Positions 36,223-45,355 of a stretch of 64,000 bases of DNA are shown piece after piece; the first letter of the stretch is position 1, and every line of letters begins with the position of its first letter. Origin of the DNA: Chryseobacterium oncorhynchi (lineage in GTDB: Bacteria > Bacteroidota > Bacteroidia > Flavobacteriales > Weeksellaceae); NCBI RefSeq assembly GCF_002899895.1, contig NZ_PPEI02000001.1, forward strand, positions 124,001 to 188,000, given 5' to 3'. A program made the translations under genes and the position numbers. Under the pieces are notes generated by a model that worked only from the letters and a program-made list of their open reading frames with translations, did no database searches and was not told the origin of the DNA.

Positions 36223-39096
36223 ATGAAAAACAAAAAACAGGGATATTTTCTGCCTAAAACAGGGCTTATATTAATTACATTTTTATTTTGCAATCTGGCA
36301 GAAGCACAGCAGCTTATAGAAGTAAGCGGAATCATTAAAAATACAGAAACCCAAAAAGGTATTGATGCTGTAAGGGTACAGATTGAAAATACGCAGGATA
36401 CCGTTTCCACAGATCAATTGGGAAACTTTAAGATAAGAACAAGAGTTACCATTCCATTCCAATTGGTTATCAATAAAGATGGCTTTTCTCATCAAACGGT
36501 CGAAATACTTTCTCTTTCCAATAAACTAACCATTGGACTTAATCCACAAAATACTATTATTGATGATGTGGTGATCTCTGCATCACGTGTTCCTGAAAAA
36601 ATATTAAGATCTCCGATTGCTATTGAAAAAATTGATATCAAAACAATCAGAGAAAGTCCGGCAGCATCTTTTTATGAGACTTTGGAAAACGTAAAAGGAT
36701 TACAGTTGCTTACTTCCAGTCTTACCCTAAAAATCCCAAATTCCAGAGGGTTTAACTCTCCCAATAACTTCCGGTTTATGCAGCTGGTGGATGGGGTAGA
36801 TGTACAATCTGCAACGCTAGGAGTTCCATTAGGAAATGCAATTGGTCCTACAGAATTGGATATTCAGTCCATGGAAGTTACTCCCGGAGCTGCCTCCGCA
36901 TTGTATGGGATGAATGCCATCAATGGGCTGGCGAGCCTTCAAACGAAAGATCCGTTTACCTCTCAGGGATTAAGCGTATACTTTCGGGGTGGAGTTAATC
37001 ATGTGGATAATTTCAACCATAAAATAAGTTCTCTGGGAGAGAGTGCCATTAGATTTGCAAAAGCATTCAATAAAAATTTCGCGATCAAGATAAACGCTTC
37101 TTACTTTACAGGAACAGACTGGATCTCAAACAACCAGACAGATCAGAATCCGAATTCATTCATCACAGCCAATCCTAATTTTTCATTGGCCAATAATCCG
37201 GCAGAAGATCTCTGGAACAAATACGGTGATGAAAGAAATAACCGTGTTGCCGTAAAAGTAGATTACAACGGAAAACCTACAACATTCAATGTTTCAAGAA
37301 CCGGATATTTTGAAAAGGATCTTGTAAGTCCGGAGGTAAAGAATATAAAATTTGATGCCGGATTATACTATCGTTTTGGAGACCAGTGGAAAGCATCCTA
37401 CGTTTATCGATATGGCTTGCTGGACGGGACTTTTCAAAGAGGAAACAAAATTCGTTTACAAAATGCTACGGTTCAAAATCATAAGGTGGAACTTACCGGT
37501 AAAGAACTTACTTTCAGGGCCTATGTTTCCATAGAAAATACAGGAGATTCTTATAATCTGAAGCCTTTGGCAGATAATCTTGATCTAAAGAACTTGTCCA
37601 ACAACAACTGGAAGAATATTTTCCAGACAACGTTACAAAATAATATCAATGCCGGAAGAAGCCTTAACGAATCCTTTATTATTGCCCGACAGGAAGCAGA
37701 CAAAAATAGAGTAGTACCCGGAACTTCTGCTTTTGAACAATTAAAAAATACCATTATTGGAATTAATAACTGGGACTCTGCCAACGCAGGAGTTGCAAAT
37801 GCTCCGGCAACAGGAGGCGCCAAACTTGAACAGAAATCCCGTTTTTATCAGGGAGAACTTACCTATGATCTCAGCAGATTTGTGAAAATATTCAACCTTC
37901 TTGCCGGTATAGATTATCGTTTGTACAGCATAACCCCTGACGGAAATAACTTTGTAGACTTCAACAGACCTGTTACAGAAAGAAATATCCCTTTATCCAA
38001 CGGAACATTCGGAAAAGATGTTATCTATCAAAAGTATGGAGCCTTTGCTCAGATTACCAAGCTTTTCCTTGATGATAAACTAAAGCTTAATGCTGCATTA
38101 CGGATCGACAGAAATCCTGAATTTGAAGCCAAACTTAATCCAAGAATCAGCATTGTCTATTCTCCTGTTAATCAACATAATTTTAGGGCATCCTTTCAAA
38201 ATGGATACCGTTTTCCATCATTGTTTGAAGCCCTTTCCTTTGTCAATAACGGAAATGTAAGAAGAGTAGGAGGACTTTCTAAAGTGAATGATGGACTAGG
38301 GTATCTGGAAAATTCCTACACACTGGCATCCATAGATAGGTTTACTTCTGCGGTAAATGCTGATGTAGATGGAGGAAAAAGCCAATCCCAAGCTGCTCAG
38401 GATAATAAACAGCTTTTAACCGTTGCCAATCTGCAGAAATTACAACCAGAAAAAATCAATTCCTTTGAAGTAGGCTATAAATCTGTTTTCTTTAATAATA
38501 AGTTGGTATTGGATTGGGATTTTTACTACAATATCTATGAAGGCTTTCTTGGGCAGGTAGAAGTTGCAGTTCCTAAAAACAGTCAGGTAGGAAGCAATAC
38601 GGCCATTCTAGCCATGCTTGACCGAAGCAAACAAGACCGATACAGAGTATATACCAATAGTAATAATACATACAAAAGTTACGGATCTTCACTAGGTATT
38701 CGATATAATGTCGTTCGAAATTATAACCTTAATGCGAATGTATCTTATAATGATCTTGCTTCCAACAATACTTCAGATCTGTTTATTACAGCCTTCAATA
38801 CCCCAAAATGGATGGTGAATGTAAGTGTAGGAAACAGGGAAATCATCAGAAATATAGGATTTACGATTGTAGCAAGATGGCAGGATAGCTTTGCGTGGGA
38901 AAGCCCTTTAGCTTCAGGAGGTATTCCCGCTTATTATACCATTGATGCCCAAGCTACCTGGAAGCTTCCTGAGATACATGCTAATGTGAAAATTGGGGCA
39001 ACCAATTTACTGAACAGACGTTACTTTCAATATGCAGCAGGGCCTGAAATTGGAGGTTTATATTATCTCGCTTTTACGTATGATTTAAAACTGTAA
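36223..39096 (+). CDS. TonB-dependent receptor associated with sulfur assimilation
   Basis: 957-residue outer-membrane receptor. Signal peptide ending AEAQ near 29; carboxypeptidase-regulatory-like domain (about 32-108); plug domain (about 115-245, including RGFNSPNNFRFMQLVDGVD and the SALYGMNAINGLASL stretch); then a 22-strand-type barrel with C-terminal YDLKL. It has no SusD partner, so it is a small-ligand type of receptor. It is followed 2 bp later by the siroheme dehydrogenase/TauE fusion, and preceded by the cysteine operon, so the ligand may be an organosulfur compound or metal chelate; this is inference. Confidence 0.93.
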   Translation: MKNKKQGYFLPKTGLILITFLFCNLAEAQQLIEVSGIIKNTETQKGIDAVRVQIENTQDTVSTDQLGNFKIRTRVTIPFQLVINKDGFSHQTVEILSLSNKLTIGLNPQNTIIDDVVISASRVPEKILRSPIAIEKIDIKTIRESPAASFYETLENVKGLQLLTSSLTLKIPNSRGFNSPNNFRFMQLVDGVDVQSATLGVPLGNAIGPTELDIQSMEVTPGAASALYGMNAINGLASLQTKDPFTSQGLSVYFRGGVNHVDNFNHKISSLGESAIRFAKAFNKNFAIKINASYFTGTDWISNNQTDQNPNSFITANPNFSLANNPAEDLWNKYGDERNNRVAVKVDYNGKPTTFNVSRTGYFEKDLVSPEVKNIKFDAGLYYRFGDQWKASYVYRYGLLDGTFQRGNKIRLQNATVQNHKVELTGKELTFRAYVSIENTGDSYNLKPLADNLDLKNLSNNNWKNIFQTTLQNNINAGRSLNESFIIARQEADKNRVVPGTSAFEQLKNTIIGINNWDSANAGVANAPATGGAKLEQKSRFYQGELTYDLSRFVKIFNLLAGIDYRLYSITPDGNNFVDFNRPVTERNIPLSNGTFGKDVIYQKYGAFAQITKLFLDDKLKLNAALRIDRNPEFEAKLNPRISIVYSPVNQHNFRASFQNGYRFPSLFEALSFVNNGNVRRVGGLSKVNDGLGYLENSYTLASIDRFTSAVNADVDGGKSQSQAAQDNKQLLTVANLQKLQPEKINSFEVGYKSVFFNNKLVLDWDFYYNIYEGFLGQVEVAVPKNSQVGSNTAILAMLDRSKQDRYRVYTNSNNTYKSYGSSLGIRYNVVRNYNLNANVSYNDLASNNTSDLFITAFNTPKWMVNVSVGNREIIRNIGFTIVARWQDSFAWESPLASGGIPAYYTIDAQATWKLPEIHANVKIGATNLLNRRYFQYAAGPEIGGLYYLAFTYDLKL

Positions 39097-39098
39097 TC

Positions 39099-40619
39099 AT
39101 GATGAGTAATTCTTTATATCCCGTATTTTTAAAACTTGAAAATTTATCATTATTGATCATTGGCGGGGGAAAAATTGCCCTCGAGAAGCTAGAATCTGTA
39201 CTTGGTAATTCTCCCGAAACATCCATCAAATTGGTAGCCAAGGAAATCATTCCTGAAGTAAGGTCCTTACAGGATCAGTTTGTCAATATAACATTGCATG
39301 AAAGAGCTTACAATGATGATGATTTTAATGATACAGATCTGGCAATTATAGCTGTAAACGACATTGTACTTGCTGAACAGATCCGCAATGATGCCCATCA
39401 AAAGAATGTATTGGTTAATATTGCTGATAAACCCGATCTATGTGATTTCTATCTGGGTTCAATCGTCAAAAAAGGCAGCCTTAAAATTGCCATTTCAACC
39501 AATGGAAAATCTCCTACTATTGCAAAGAGATTAAGGGAAACATTCACAGAAACAATTCCTGATGAAATGGATCTTGTATTGGACAATATGCAGAGTATTC
39601 GTAATCAGTTAAAAGGTGATTTTAACTATAAAGTAACAGAACTCAACAAAATAACAACTCAATATTTATCTGACGGAACAATTTCTTCTCCCAAACCAGA
39701 TCTTGAAATTGAAAAACTAATCAATATTACCAAAATAGCCCAGAGAAAAGCCAATATTTATCTGGCCATCATAGGAGTTATGCTTCTTTTCGGAATATTT
39801 GGCCTTGTGGTATATCAATTTAATCTTTCTGGTGATATTCAGAATTTCCTTAATCAGGATAACCATATCTTTTACTGGATGCTTTTTGCCGGTTTCATGG
39901 CAGAAATCGTTGCCGGATCAATGGGAATGGGATATGGCGTAATATGTACAACCATATTGCTTTTATTGAATGTTCCGCCGCCTGTCGTAAGTGCCAGCAT
40001 TCATTCTGCAGAGTCTTTTACAACCGCTGCCGGAGGATTCAGTCATTATAAATTGGGAAATGTCAATAAGAAAATGGTTTGGGTACTATTTCCTTTAGCC
40101 ATCGTAGGTTCTGTCATTGGTGCGTTAACTTTATCTCATTATGGTGAACATTATGCCCATATTGTAAAACCCATCATTGCATGCTATACCCTGTATTTGG
40201 GAGCTAATATATTGAAAAACGCCTTTAAGGACAGTAAGAAAAACCGAATCAAGCCGAAGCGAAGAACCAATCTCAGAGTATTAGGACTTGTAGGTGGTTT
40301 CATAGACTCCTTTGCCGGAGGGGGCTGGGGGCCGTTAGTAACCGGAACATTGATCAAGGAAGGAAGAATTCCCCGCTATGTGGTTGGAAGCTCAACCGTC
40401 GCTAAGTTTTTACTGACAATAACCAGTGCCATTACGTTTATTTTTACCATTGGTATTCATCATTGGAACATTGTACTGGGACTTCTGTTGGGTGGAGTTT
40501 TTACAGCTCCCTTTTCAGCTATGCTTACTTCAAAACTGCCTACAAAGAAAATGTTTGTTGTAGTAGGGGTAGTAGTCATTATCATGAGTTCAATAACCAT
40601 CATAAAATCAGTATTATAG
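39099..40619 (+). CDS. Fusion of siroheme-synthase dehydrogenase domain with a TauE/SafE transporter
   Basis: 506 residues. The N-terminal part (about 1-160) is the precorrin-2 dehydrogenase/ferrochelatase domain of CysG/Met8: SLLIIGGGKIALEKLESVL (17-35), AVNDIVLAEQI, VNIADKPDLCDFYLGSIVKKG and ISTNGKSPTIAKRLRE. A helical dimerisation region runs to about 205. One membrane helix (about 218-240) leads into a TauE/SafE transporter (about 255-506) with both family repeats, GFMAEIVAGSMGMGYGV and GFIDSFAGGGWGPLV. It supplies the missing half of siroheme synthesis next to SUMT and sulfite reductase, tied to a probable sulfite or sulfur-anion exporter. Two bases after the receptor gene. Confidence 0.93.
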   Translation: MMSNSLYPVFLKLENLSLLIIGGGKIALEKLESVLGNSPETSIKLVAKEIIPEVRSLQDQFVNITLHERAYNDDDFNDTDLAIIAVNDIVLAEQIRNDAHQKNVLVNIADKPDLCDFYLGSIVKKGSLKIAISTNGKSPTIAKRLRETFTETIPDEMDLVLDNMQSIRNQLKGDFNYKVTELNKITTQYLSDGTISSPKPDLEIEKLINITKIAQRKANIYLAIIGVMLLFGIFGLVVYQFNLSGDIQNFLNQDNHIFYWMLFAGFMAEIVAGSMGMGYGVICTTILLLLNVPPPVVSASIHSAESFTTAAGGFSHYKLGNVNKKMVWVLFPLAIVGSVIGALTLSHYGEHYAHIVKPIIACYTLYLGANILKNAFKDSKKNRIKPKRRTNLRVLGLVGGFIDSFAGGGWGPLVTGTLIKEGRIPRYVVGSSTVAKFLLTITSAITFIFTIGIHHWNIVLGLLLGGVFTAPFSAMLTSKLPTKKMFVVVGVVVIIMSSITIIKSVL

Positions 40620-40675
40620 CAATAAAAAAAAATGGATTAGTAGTATATAAATACTCTTGTCAGGATAAAACGATT

Positions 40676-40712
40676 AAAAAGCCCCTTATCAGAGTTTGAT
40701 AAGGGGCTTTTA
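40676..40712 (+). terminator. Terminator closing the sulfur region
   Basis: Stem AAAAGCCCCTTATCA / TGATAAGGGGCTTTT around a 5-base loop, with T-run; also A-rich on the left, so it can serve the convergent gene at 40732. Confidence 0.92.
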
Positions 40713-40731
40713 ATTATTGTATAATCAAAAA

Positions 40732-41229
40732 TTATGATTTATTTTTTATTCCAATTAAATTTAAAGCATTAGAAGTCAAAAAGATATCATCAAAAACAGT
40801 CAGTGATTCCACATCATTGAATCCTGTTGGTAACAAATCATTTTTATTGAAAGACAGTTCTATAGACTCATCATAGGAAGCAATAATTCTAACCTTTGAA
40901 TATCCGTTATAGCCCACCTTAAAGCCCTCAAACATGCATTTCCGTTCTGCTTTCTGATACTCGCCGTATTCTTCAAACCCAACAATATCTGTTCTTTCTT
41001 CCTCATTATGCTCAAGTGATTTCCATGAAGTATAGTTTTTAGGTTCCTTCAGTACATTTCCTTGTGGATCTACAGGAACAAACATTCCCAAAGTAAGGGA
41101 TTGTTTTAGGAAATTAGCATAATTATTCATCAAATTTAAAATTTGAAGATCAGCATACCCTTCGTTGGCATAATATTCAAGCACGAAGGTTGTCATCGGA
41201 ATCAGCTTGTGAGAAGCATCAGTCGGCAT
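40732..41229 (-). CDS. Hypothetical protein
   Basis: 165 residues, acidic, soluble, no signal peptide. I recognise no family. The first half is helical (FVLEYYANEGYADLQILNLMNNYANFLKQ, in two helices), the second half alternates strands (KVRIIASYDESIELSF). An alternative start is Met12. The only gene on this transcript, convergent with the sulfur operon and sharing its terminator. Confidence 0.75.
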   Translation of the reverse strand: MPTDASHKLIPMTTFVLEYYANEGYADLQILNLMNNYANFLKQSLTLGMFVPVDPQGNVLKEPKNYTSWKSLEHNEEERTDIVGFEEYGEYQKAERKCMFEGFKVGYNGYSKVRIIASYDESIELSFNKNDLLPTGFNDVESLTVFDDIFLTSNALNLIGIKNKS

Positions 41230-41302
41230 AATTGTTTTTTCTTTATCGGGCGATAAAAATAGTATTTTTATTTACTCTACCCAACGAAACGATAATAACT
41301 AG

Positions 41303-41890
41303 ATGGAATTTATACCCATTCTGAATAACGATAATAAGCGGGGGATCCGTTCTTTTTCAGTATTTTTGGGGACAAGAACGGTAATAATGACAATGAACAC
41401 TTCTCCACAGGATATTGATGAGATCCTTGACTTGTATAAAATGGCTTCTGACTTTAAGAAAAAAGTATCCGGTGTACAATGGCCGGAGTTTGGACGAAGC
41501 ATGATAGAAACCGAAATCCAGGAAAACCGCCTCTTTAAAATCACCGTAGATCAGAAAGTTGCATGCGTTTGGAGCATTACTTTTGATGATCAGCAGGTTT
41601 GGGAGGAAAAAAATGCAGATCCAGCCATATACATTCATAGAATCGCTACTAATCCTAACTTTCGGGGGCAAAAATTTGTAGAACAAATCGTGGAATGGTC
41701 CAAGCAATTTGCCAAAGAGCATCATAAATTATATGTAAGAATGGATACTACTGCAGGCAATCAAAGACTTACAGATTATTACGTGAAATGCGGATTTTCT
41801 TATTTGGGCGACAAAAAGATTGCTGATACTGAGGGACGCCCTGCTCATTACCACAATGCCACCATGGGACTTTTCCAATTGGAAGCTTAA
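41303..41890 (+). CDS. GNAT-family N-acetyltransferase
   Basis: Acetyl-CoA-dependent acyltransferase of unknown substrate. The core is seen in strands around ACVWSITF, the acetyl-CoA-binding turn after YIHRIATNPNFRGQKFVEQIV (R-x2-G-x variant), and LYVRMDTTAGNQRLTDYYVKCGFSYLG, the last helix-strand of the fold. As drawn it is 195 residues. Codons at 41387 or 41393 (MTMNTSPQDIDEIL) give about 165 residues, closer to the usual GNAT start; a TATTTTTG -7-like element at 41361-41368 supports the shorter form. Confidence 0.85.
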   Translation: MEFIPILNNDNKRGIRSFSVFLGTRTVIMTMNTSPQDIDEILDLYKMASDFKKKVSGVQWPEFGRSMIETEIQENRLFKITVDQKVACVWSITFDDQQVWEEKNADPAIYIHRIATNPNFRGQKFVEQIVEWSKQFAKEHHKLYVRMDTTAGNQRLTDYYVKCGFSYLGDKKIADTEGRPAHYHNATMGLFQLEA

Positions 41891-41897
41891 TATTGTA

Positions 41898-42986
41898 TTA
41901 TTTACAGACAGGCTGAACGTCATTTAATAACGTTACCAGCATTTTTCCAGGCTCTTCAATAGGAATTAAGTGTGCTGAATTTTCAAACCATATTCCCTTT
42001 TTAAAAGGAGCTTTTACATTCTGAAGCCATTGAGCAGTAGGTTCTGATGGCGTGGTATAGTCATGTCTGCCCATGAACATAAAAACCGGTATTGGAAATG
42101 TTTTAATTTTCTTAAAATCCGTATCAAGAAATTCCGAAAGAACCTTTGAAAGGGTAAATAAACTTCCTTTACCAATGGCTTCCGCATCCTGATAGGAATA
42201 TTCCGGAGACAATAAAGGAGCCTGAAAGAAATATCTGGAATTGTTTCGATAGGCAGTTAAACCACCATAATATTGAGGCCATTTTCTTGCAATAATGATT
42301 CTTGGTCTTGTAATGGGAGTATTTCCCGGATAAGGTGCAATGGATGCCAATTCCTTTAATGCAACATCATTTTTGAGCCGCGTAGCTTCTTTTACAGCAA
42401 AATCTACACTCAACCTTTCATTATCTCTGGTATTAATGATTTGTCCGATTCCTACATAAGCATAAAACAGATCCGGCCTTTTCAAAGCTGCTTTCATAGA
42501 AATTATAGTTCCCCAACTATGCCCTATGAGAATAACTTTTTTCTTTTTATACTTTTCCTTAATCAATTCAGCCATTTGTATAGCATCATCCACATACTGA
42601 TTGATATTGATGGTATTCTTTAGCTTTAAGGTATCATTGGCATTATAGGTTTTTCCGGATGCCCTCTGATCATAATTTACCACCGTAAAATATTCTTCAA
42701 TCGGTCTTTGAAACATCCACATCACCGGAGCAATAGGAGAGGCGGGACCACCATGTACAAATAGTATTACCGGATTTTCCTTGTTCTGTCCACGTACATA
42801 CACCCATTGTTGAACTCCTCCCACAGTTGCTTTGTACCTTTCCTGAACTCCATTGGGACTCACAATAGAGTCCAAATCCTTGATAATTTCCCTGGCTTCT
42901 CCATATTGATCACATGGCTTCTTATCTTGCCCAAACAGGACAAATGAAAACAATAAAGCAATGACTGACAGAATATTATATTTCAT
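41898..42986 (-). CDS. Exported alpha/beta hydrolase, proline-iminopeptidase-like (S33)
   Basis: 362 residues with a signal peptide (ALLFSFVLFG). The oxyanion motif LFVHGGPASP near 74, NYDQRASGKT near 98, nucleophile elbow GHSWG near 155 and a late acid/His pair (MFMGRHDYTTP and ENSAHLIP) are those of the S33 proline iminopeptidase group. It probably cleaves N-terminal proline-type residues or small esters in the periplasm. Its 3' end lies 7 bp from the convergent GNAT gene. Confidence 0.9.
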   Translation of the reverse strand: MKYNILSVIALLFSFVLFGQDKKPCDQYGEAREIIKDLDSIVSPNGVQERYKATVGGVQQWVYVRGQNKENPVILFVHGGPASPIAPVMWMFQRPIEEYFTVVNYDQRASGKTYNANDTLKLKNTININQYVDDAIQMAELIKEKYKKKKVILIGHSWGTIISMKAALKRPDLFYAYVGIGQIINTRDNERLSVDFAVKEATRLKNDVALKELASIAPYPGNTPITRPRIIIARKWPQYYGGLTAYRNNSRYFFQAPLLSPEYSYQDAEAIGKGSLFTLSKVLSEFLDTDFKKIKTFPIPVFMFMGRHDYTTPSEPTAQWLQNVKAPFKKGIWFENSAHLIPIEEPGKMLVTLLNDVQPVCK

Positions 42987-43052
42987 AGTATTTTGTATAA
43001 AGATCTGATTATTAAAACCAAGTTAAACAGATATTTCTAATAAAAGCATACT

Positions 43053-44075
43053 TTATTTATTGTTCAATGCTTTTTTCTCAGCATCCAGAAATTCATATAC
43101 CGGAAAAGCATCTCCCTGATTGGTTAATGCAATAATGCAGGTATTACTCCTCAAATCCCGCCAGATAATGCTTCTGAAACCATCCACACCGCCAGTATGC
43201 ATTGCAGCATGATCAGAAACAAACCAGCCAAAACCATATCCACTTGCTTTCCCGTCTTTTAAAATGGGTAATTCATACATTAGCTTAGAATTTTCATTGT
43301 TCAATAACTGATGTTTTCTCAAAGCCTGATCAAATTTGTACAAATCCCGCGCAGTAGAATAAAGGCTGCCATCTCCGGTAGTCAGCAAAGAATAATTGTC
43401 CGGCTTCTTATTAATATCATAGGCCTTAATCATGTCAGAGGTTGGAATGATCTCAGCATCATAAACAAATGAATGATTCATCTTCAAAAGAGCGAACACT
43501 CTGCTATTCATAAATTCTCTGTATGTCTGACCTGATAAAGCCTCTATAATCTGACCCAGCACAATATAACCACTATTACTATATTCAAACCGGCTTCCTG
43601 AGGGAAATCTAAGCCCCGATTGCTTTTTCAGAAAATTCATAACATCCATGTTTGTAATCTTATCATGGTCTGAAACCAAAACATTTTCATAATCTGCCAG
43701 TCCAGAAGTATGAGTAAGCAATTGACGTATAGTCACATTTTGAGCATAAACAGGAAGATCAGGAATATAACGACTTGCTTTATCATCATATGACAAAAGA
43801 TTCTCCTGTTGTAATAACATAATGCCGACAGCTGTAAAGGGTTTGGTTAGAGAAGCAATACAGAATGGAGTGTCTCTTGTTAAAAGACTCTTTTCTTCAA
43901 AATTTTTATACCCCAAAGCGGTATCACAAATTACTTTTCCCTCTTTTATAATGAGAACAGTACCATTAAATTTTCCTTTTTCATAAAAATCAACAAGAAC
44001 CTCTTTTTCAGATTTTCCTTTGCAAGAAAATAAGGTTAGTAAAATAATGCTTAAAATAAAAGATATTCGAATCAT
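43053..44075 (-). CDS. Serine hydrolase of the beta-lactamase/class C PBP family (lipoprotein)
   Basis: About 340 residues. The start at 44075 gives a compact lipoprotein signal with lipobox LFSC (MIRISFILSIILLTLFSC); a codon 39 bp upstream is possible. Catalytic motifs: S-x2-K in IASLTKPF, Y-x-N as YSNSGYIVLG, and HTGG in AMHTGGVDGF, which replaces the KTG of true class C beta-lactamases and is common in esterase/D-aminopeptidase relatives. So it is likely a peptidase or esterase anchored in the envelope rather than a resistance enzyme. Confidence 0.9.
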   Translation of the reverse strand: MIRISFILSIILLTLFSCKGKSEKEVLVDFYEKGKFNGTVLIIKEGKVICDTALGYKNFEEKSLLTRDTPFCIASLTKPFTAVGIMLLQQENLLSYDDKASRYIPDLPVYAQNVTIRQLLTHTSGLADYENVLVSDHDKITNMDVMNFLKKQSGLRFPSGSRFEYSNSGYIVLGQIIEALSGQTYREFMNSRVFALLKMNHSFVYDAEIIPTSDMIKAYDINKKPDNYSLLTTGDGSLYSTARDLYKFDQALRKHQLLNNENSKLMYELPILKDGKASGYGFGWFVSDHAAMHTGGVDGFRSIIWRDLRSNTCIIALTNQGDAFPVYEFLDAEKKALNNK

Positions 44076-44258
44076 GACCTGGAATATAATATTCAATATG
44101 TCAATCACATACATTAAAAAGTTACAAAGTATTTGAATGATATGAAAATAACTTCCATGAATGTCTTTGTAGGAGCTTTCGTAGCCGAAAACATTAAAAA
44201 TATTCTGCTTTATTTTTATAATTCACTACAGTAAATCATTGATTTTCAATTCAAAATA

Positions 44259-44286
44259 TTGATTAATTTAAAAAATGTTATCTTTA
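44259..44286 (+). promoter_or_regulatory. Promoter before the NlpC/P60-like orphan gene
   Basis: TTG (44259-44261) and TATCTTTA (44279-44286) with 17 bp between, one mismatch to TTG-N17-23-TAnnTTTG; 26 bp before the ATG at 44313. The in-frame TTG at 44259 is therefore the -33 element, not a start codon. Confidence 0.5.
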
Positions 44287-44312
44287 CGAGAACCAAACAA
44301 AATAGTAATAAT

Positions 44313-44795
44313 ATGTCAGTTACACCAGAAGGAGCCAGGAAGGCTCAGTTATCCCTATCTGAAAGGGCACCCGTTGCCCATGCCGTTCTTTCGGGAGCAG
44401 AAAATATTTCAAAGTACAGCAATGGAGTATGTCATGACGTTGTAGCTTATGCCCTGTACATGAGAGGAGCAAGCATTAATCCAGACGAACTGGCTGGATC
44501 ATCAGGCCAAAAATGGTTAAGTAAATTCAATTATCCTGCAGGAGAAAAATGGGATGGATATTCCCCAATTCCTAAAGGAAAAGCCATTGGTTTTTATAGA
44601 TTAATAGACAAAACATGGTTTCACTCTGCCATTACAACAGGAAACGGAAATGAAATTAGATCAGTGAACGGATTCTCTCTGGGATCAGCATGGTCTGTTC
44701 CCGTAGATATGAAATGGGTTTTAGGAAAAATGAATTCCGATGGAACATTTAATTATGACGGAACCAAAATAGAAGTGTATATCTCTTCTTTATAA
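44313..44795 (+). CDS. Orphan protein with NlpC/P60-like (papain-fold) motifs
   Basis: 160 residues, no signal peptide. Two short motifs match NlpC/P60 cysteine peptidases in order and spacing: a helix starting at Cys40 (NGVCHDVVAYALY, compare DCSGFV-x-Y) and, after a strand IPKGKAIGFYRL (compare 'PGDLVFF'), the His104 strand WFHSAITTGNGNEI (compare HVGIYIGNG). Such proteins cleave peptidoglycan peptides or act as amidase effectors/toxins. Lack of an export signal would fit an effector sent by another system, or a cytoplasmic enzyme. Fold assignment is mine from motifs and should be treated as a hypothesis. No immunity-like partner is evident next to it. Confidence 0.75.
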   Translation: MSVTPEGARKAQLSLSERAPVAHAVLSGAENISKYSNGVCHDVVAYALYMRGASINPDELAGSSGQKWLSKFNYPAGEKWDGYSPIPKGKAIGFYRLIDKTWFHSAITTGNGNEIRSVNGFSLGSAWSVPVDMKWVLGKMNSDGTFNYDGTKIEVYISSL

Positions 44796-44820
44796 CAAGA
44801 TTTCAATATCATCAATTAGG

Positions 44821-44853
44821 AACCTCTCTAAGCTTTTACTTGGAGAGGTTTTT
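44821..44853 (+). terminator. Terminator after the NlpC/P60-like gene
   Basis: Stem AACCTCTC / GAGAGGTT (44821-44828, 44843-44850), 14-base loop, T-run. Confidence 0.75.
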
Positions 44854-44878
44854 ACGTTTTAAAATAGCTGTAAAAAAT

Positions 44879-45268
44879 TTATGTATTCATACATTTCGGG
44901 CAAATTCCACTGATTACAAAGTTGTATTCCTCAGCCACAAAATGGTCAGGCAGGCTAATTTCAGGAATAGCATTCTCAATGCAGGTTACAGAGTGACATT
45001 TTTTACAGTTAAAATGAACATGATTATGAAAATGCTGTTCATGCGTACATTTCCCACTGCATTTTGCAAAATTCACAACACCATCCACATTGACAATTTT
45101 GTGAATAGACCCCTCATTTTCAAGCCTTTCCAATACCCTGTAAATCGTAACCCTGTTGCACAAATCCCCAAGTTTTTTCTGAATATCAGAATGGGTCAGA
45201 GCTATATCAGAGTGATTAATAAGGTTTAAAATCTCTGTTTTTGCGTGCGTATTTCTTACCTGTTTCAT
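44879..45268 (-). CDS. Fur-family transcriptional repressor, Zur-like
   Basis: 129-residue metal-sensing repressor. The winged helix (about 10-75: LTHSDIQKKL, NRVTIYRVLERLENEG) contains the Fur recognition helix. The dimerisation part has HEQHFHNHVHFNCKKC, with the regulatory His cluster, and two structural zinc pairs, CKKC and CPKC. Divergent from merC and cobW across an intergenic region carrying two copies of GCAAC-AAA-GTTrC, as expected for an autoregulated zinc repressor. Zur rather than Fur or PerR is inferred from the merC/cobW/receptor targets. Confidence 0.92.
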   Translation of the reverse strand: MKQVRNTHAKTEILNLINHSDIALTHSDIQKKLGDLCNRVTIYRVLERLENEGSIHKIVNVDGVVNFAKCSGKCTHEQHFHNHVHFNCKKCHSVTCIENAIPEISLPDHFVAEEYNFVISGICPKCMNT

Positions 45269-45276
45269 ATTTTAAT

Positions 45277-45329
45277 GCAACAAAGTTGCGTTATTTAAGT
45301 TTTTATATTTACATTTGCAACAAAGTTAC
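45277..45329 (+). promoter_or_regulatory. Two Zur-box candidates on the merC promoter
   Basis: Box 1 GCAAC-AAA-GTTGC (45277-45289) and box 2 GCAAC-AAA-GTTAC (45317-45329) are exactly 40 bp apart. Box 1 contains the -33 TTG (45286-45288); the -7 element TACATTTG (45310-45317) runs into box 2. Bound repressor would cover both promoter elements. Matching boxes are at 46919-46931 and 57957-57969. Confidence 0.75.
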
Positions 45330-45355
45330 GATAAGAAATTTAAATCCTATGTTTT

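Noticed and set aside
44259-44312. TTG start giving an 18-residue N-terminal extension of the NlpC/P60-like protein
   Set aside because: The TTG forms the -33 element of the likely promoter, upstream of the expected transcript start.
44840-45229. 129-codon + strand frame opposite the Fur-family gene
   Set aside because: It starts inside the terminator hairpin at 44821-44853 and is antisense to a clear Fur-family protein.
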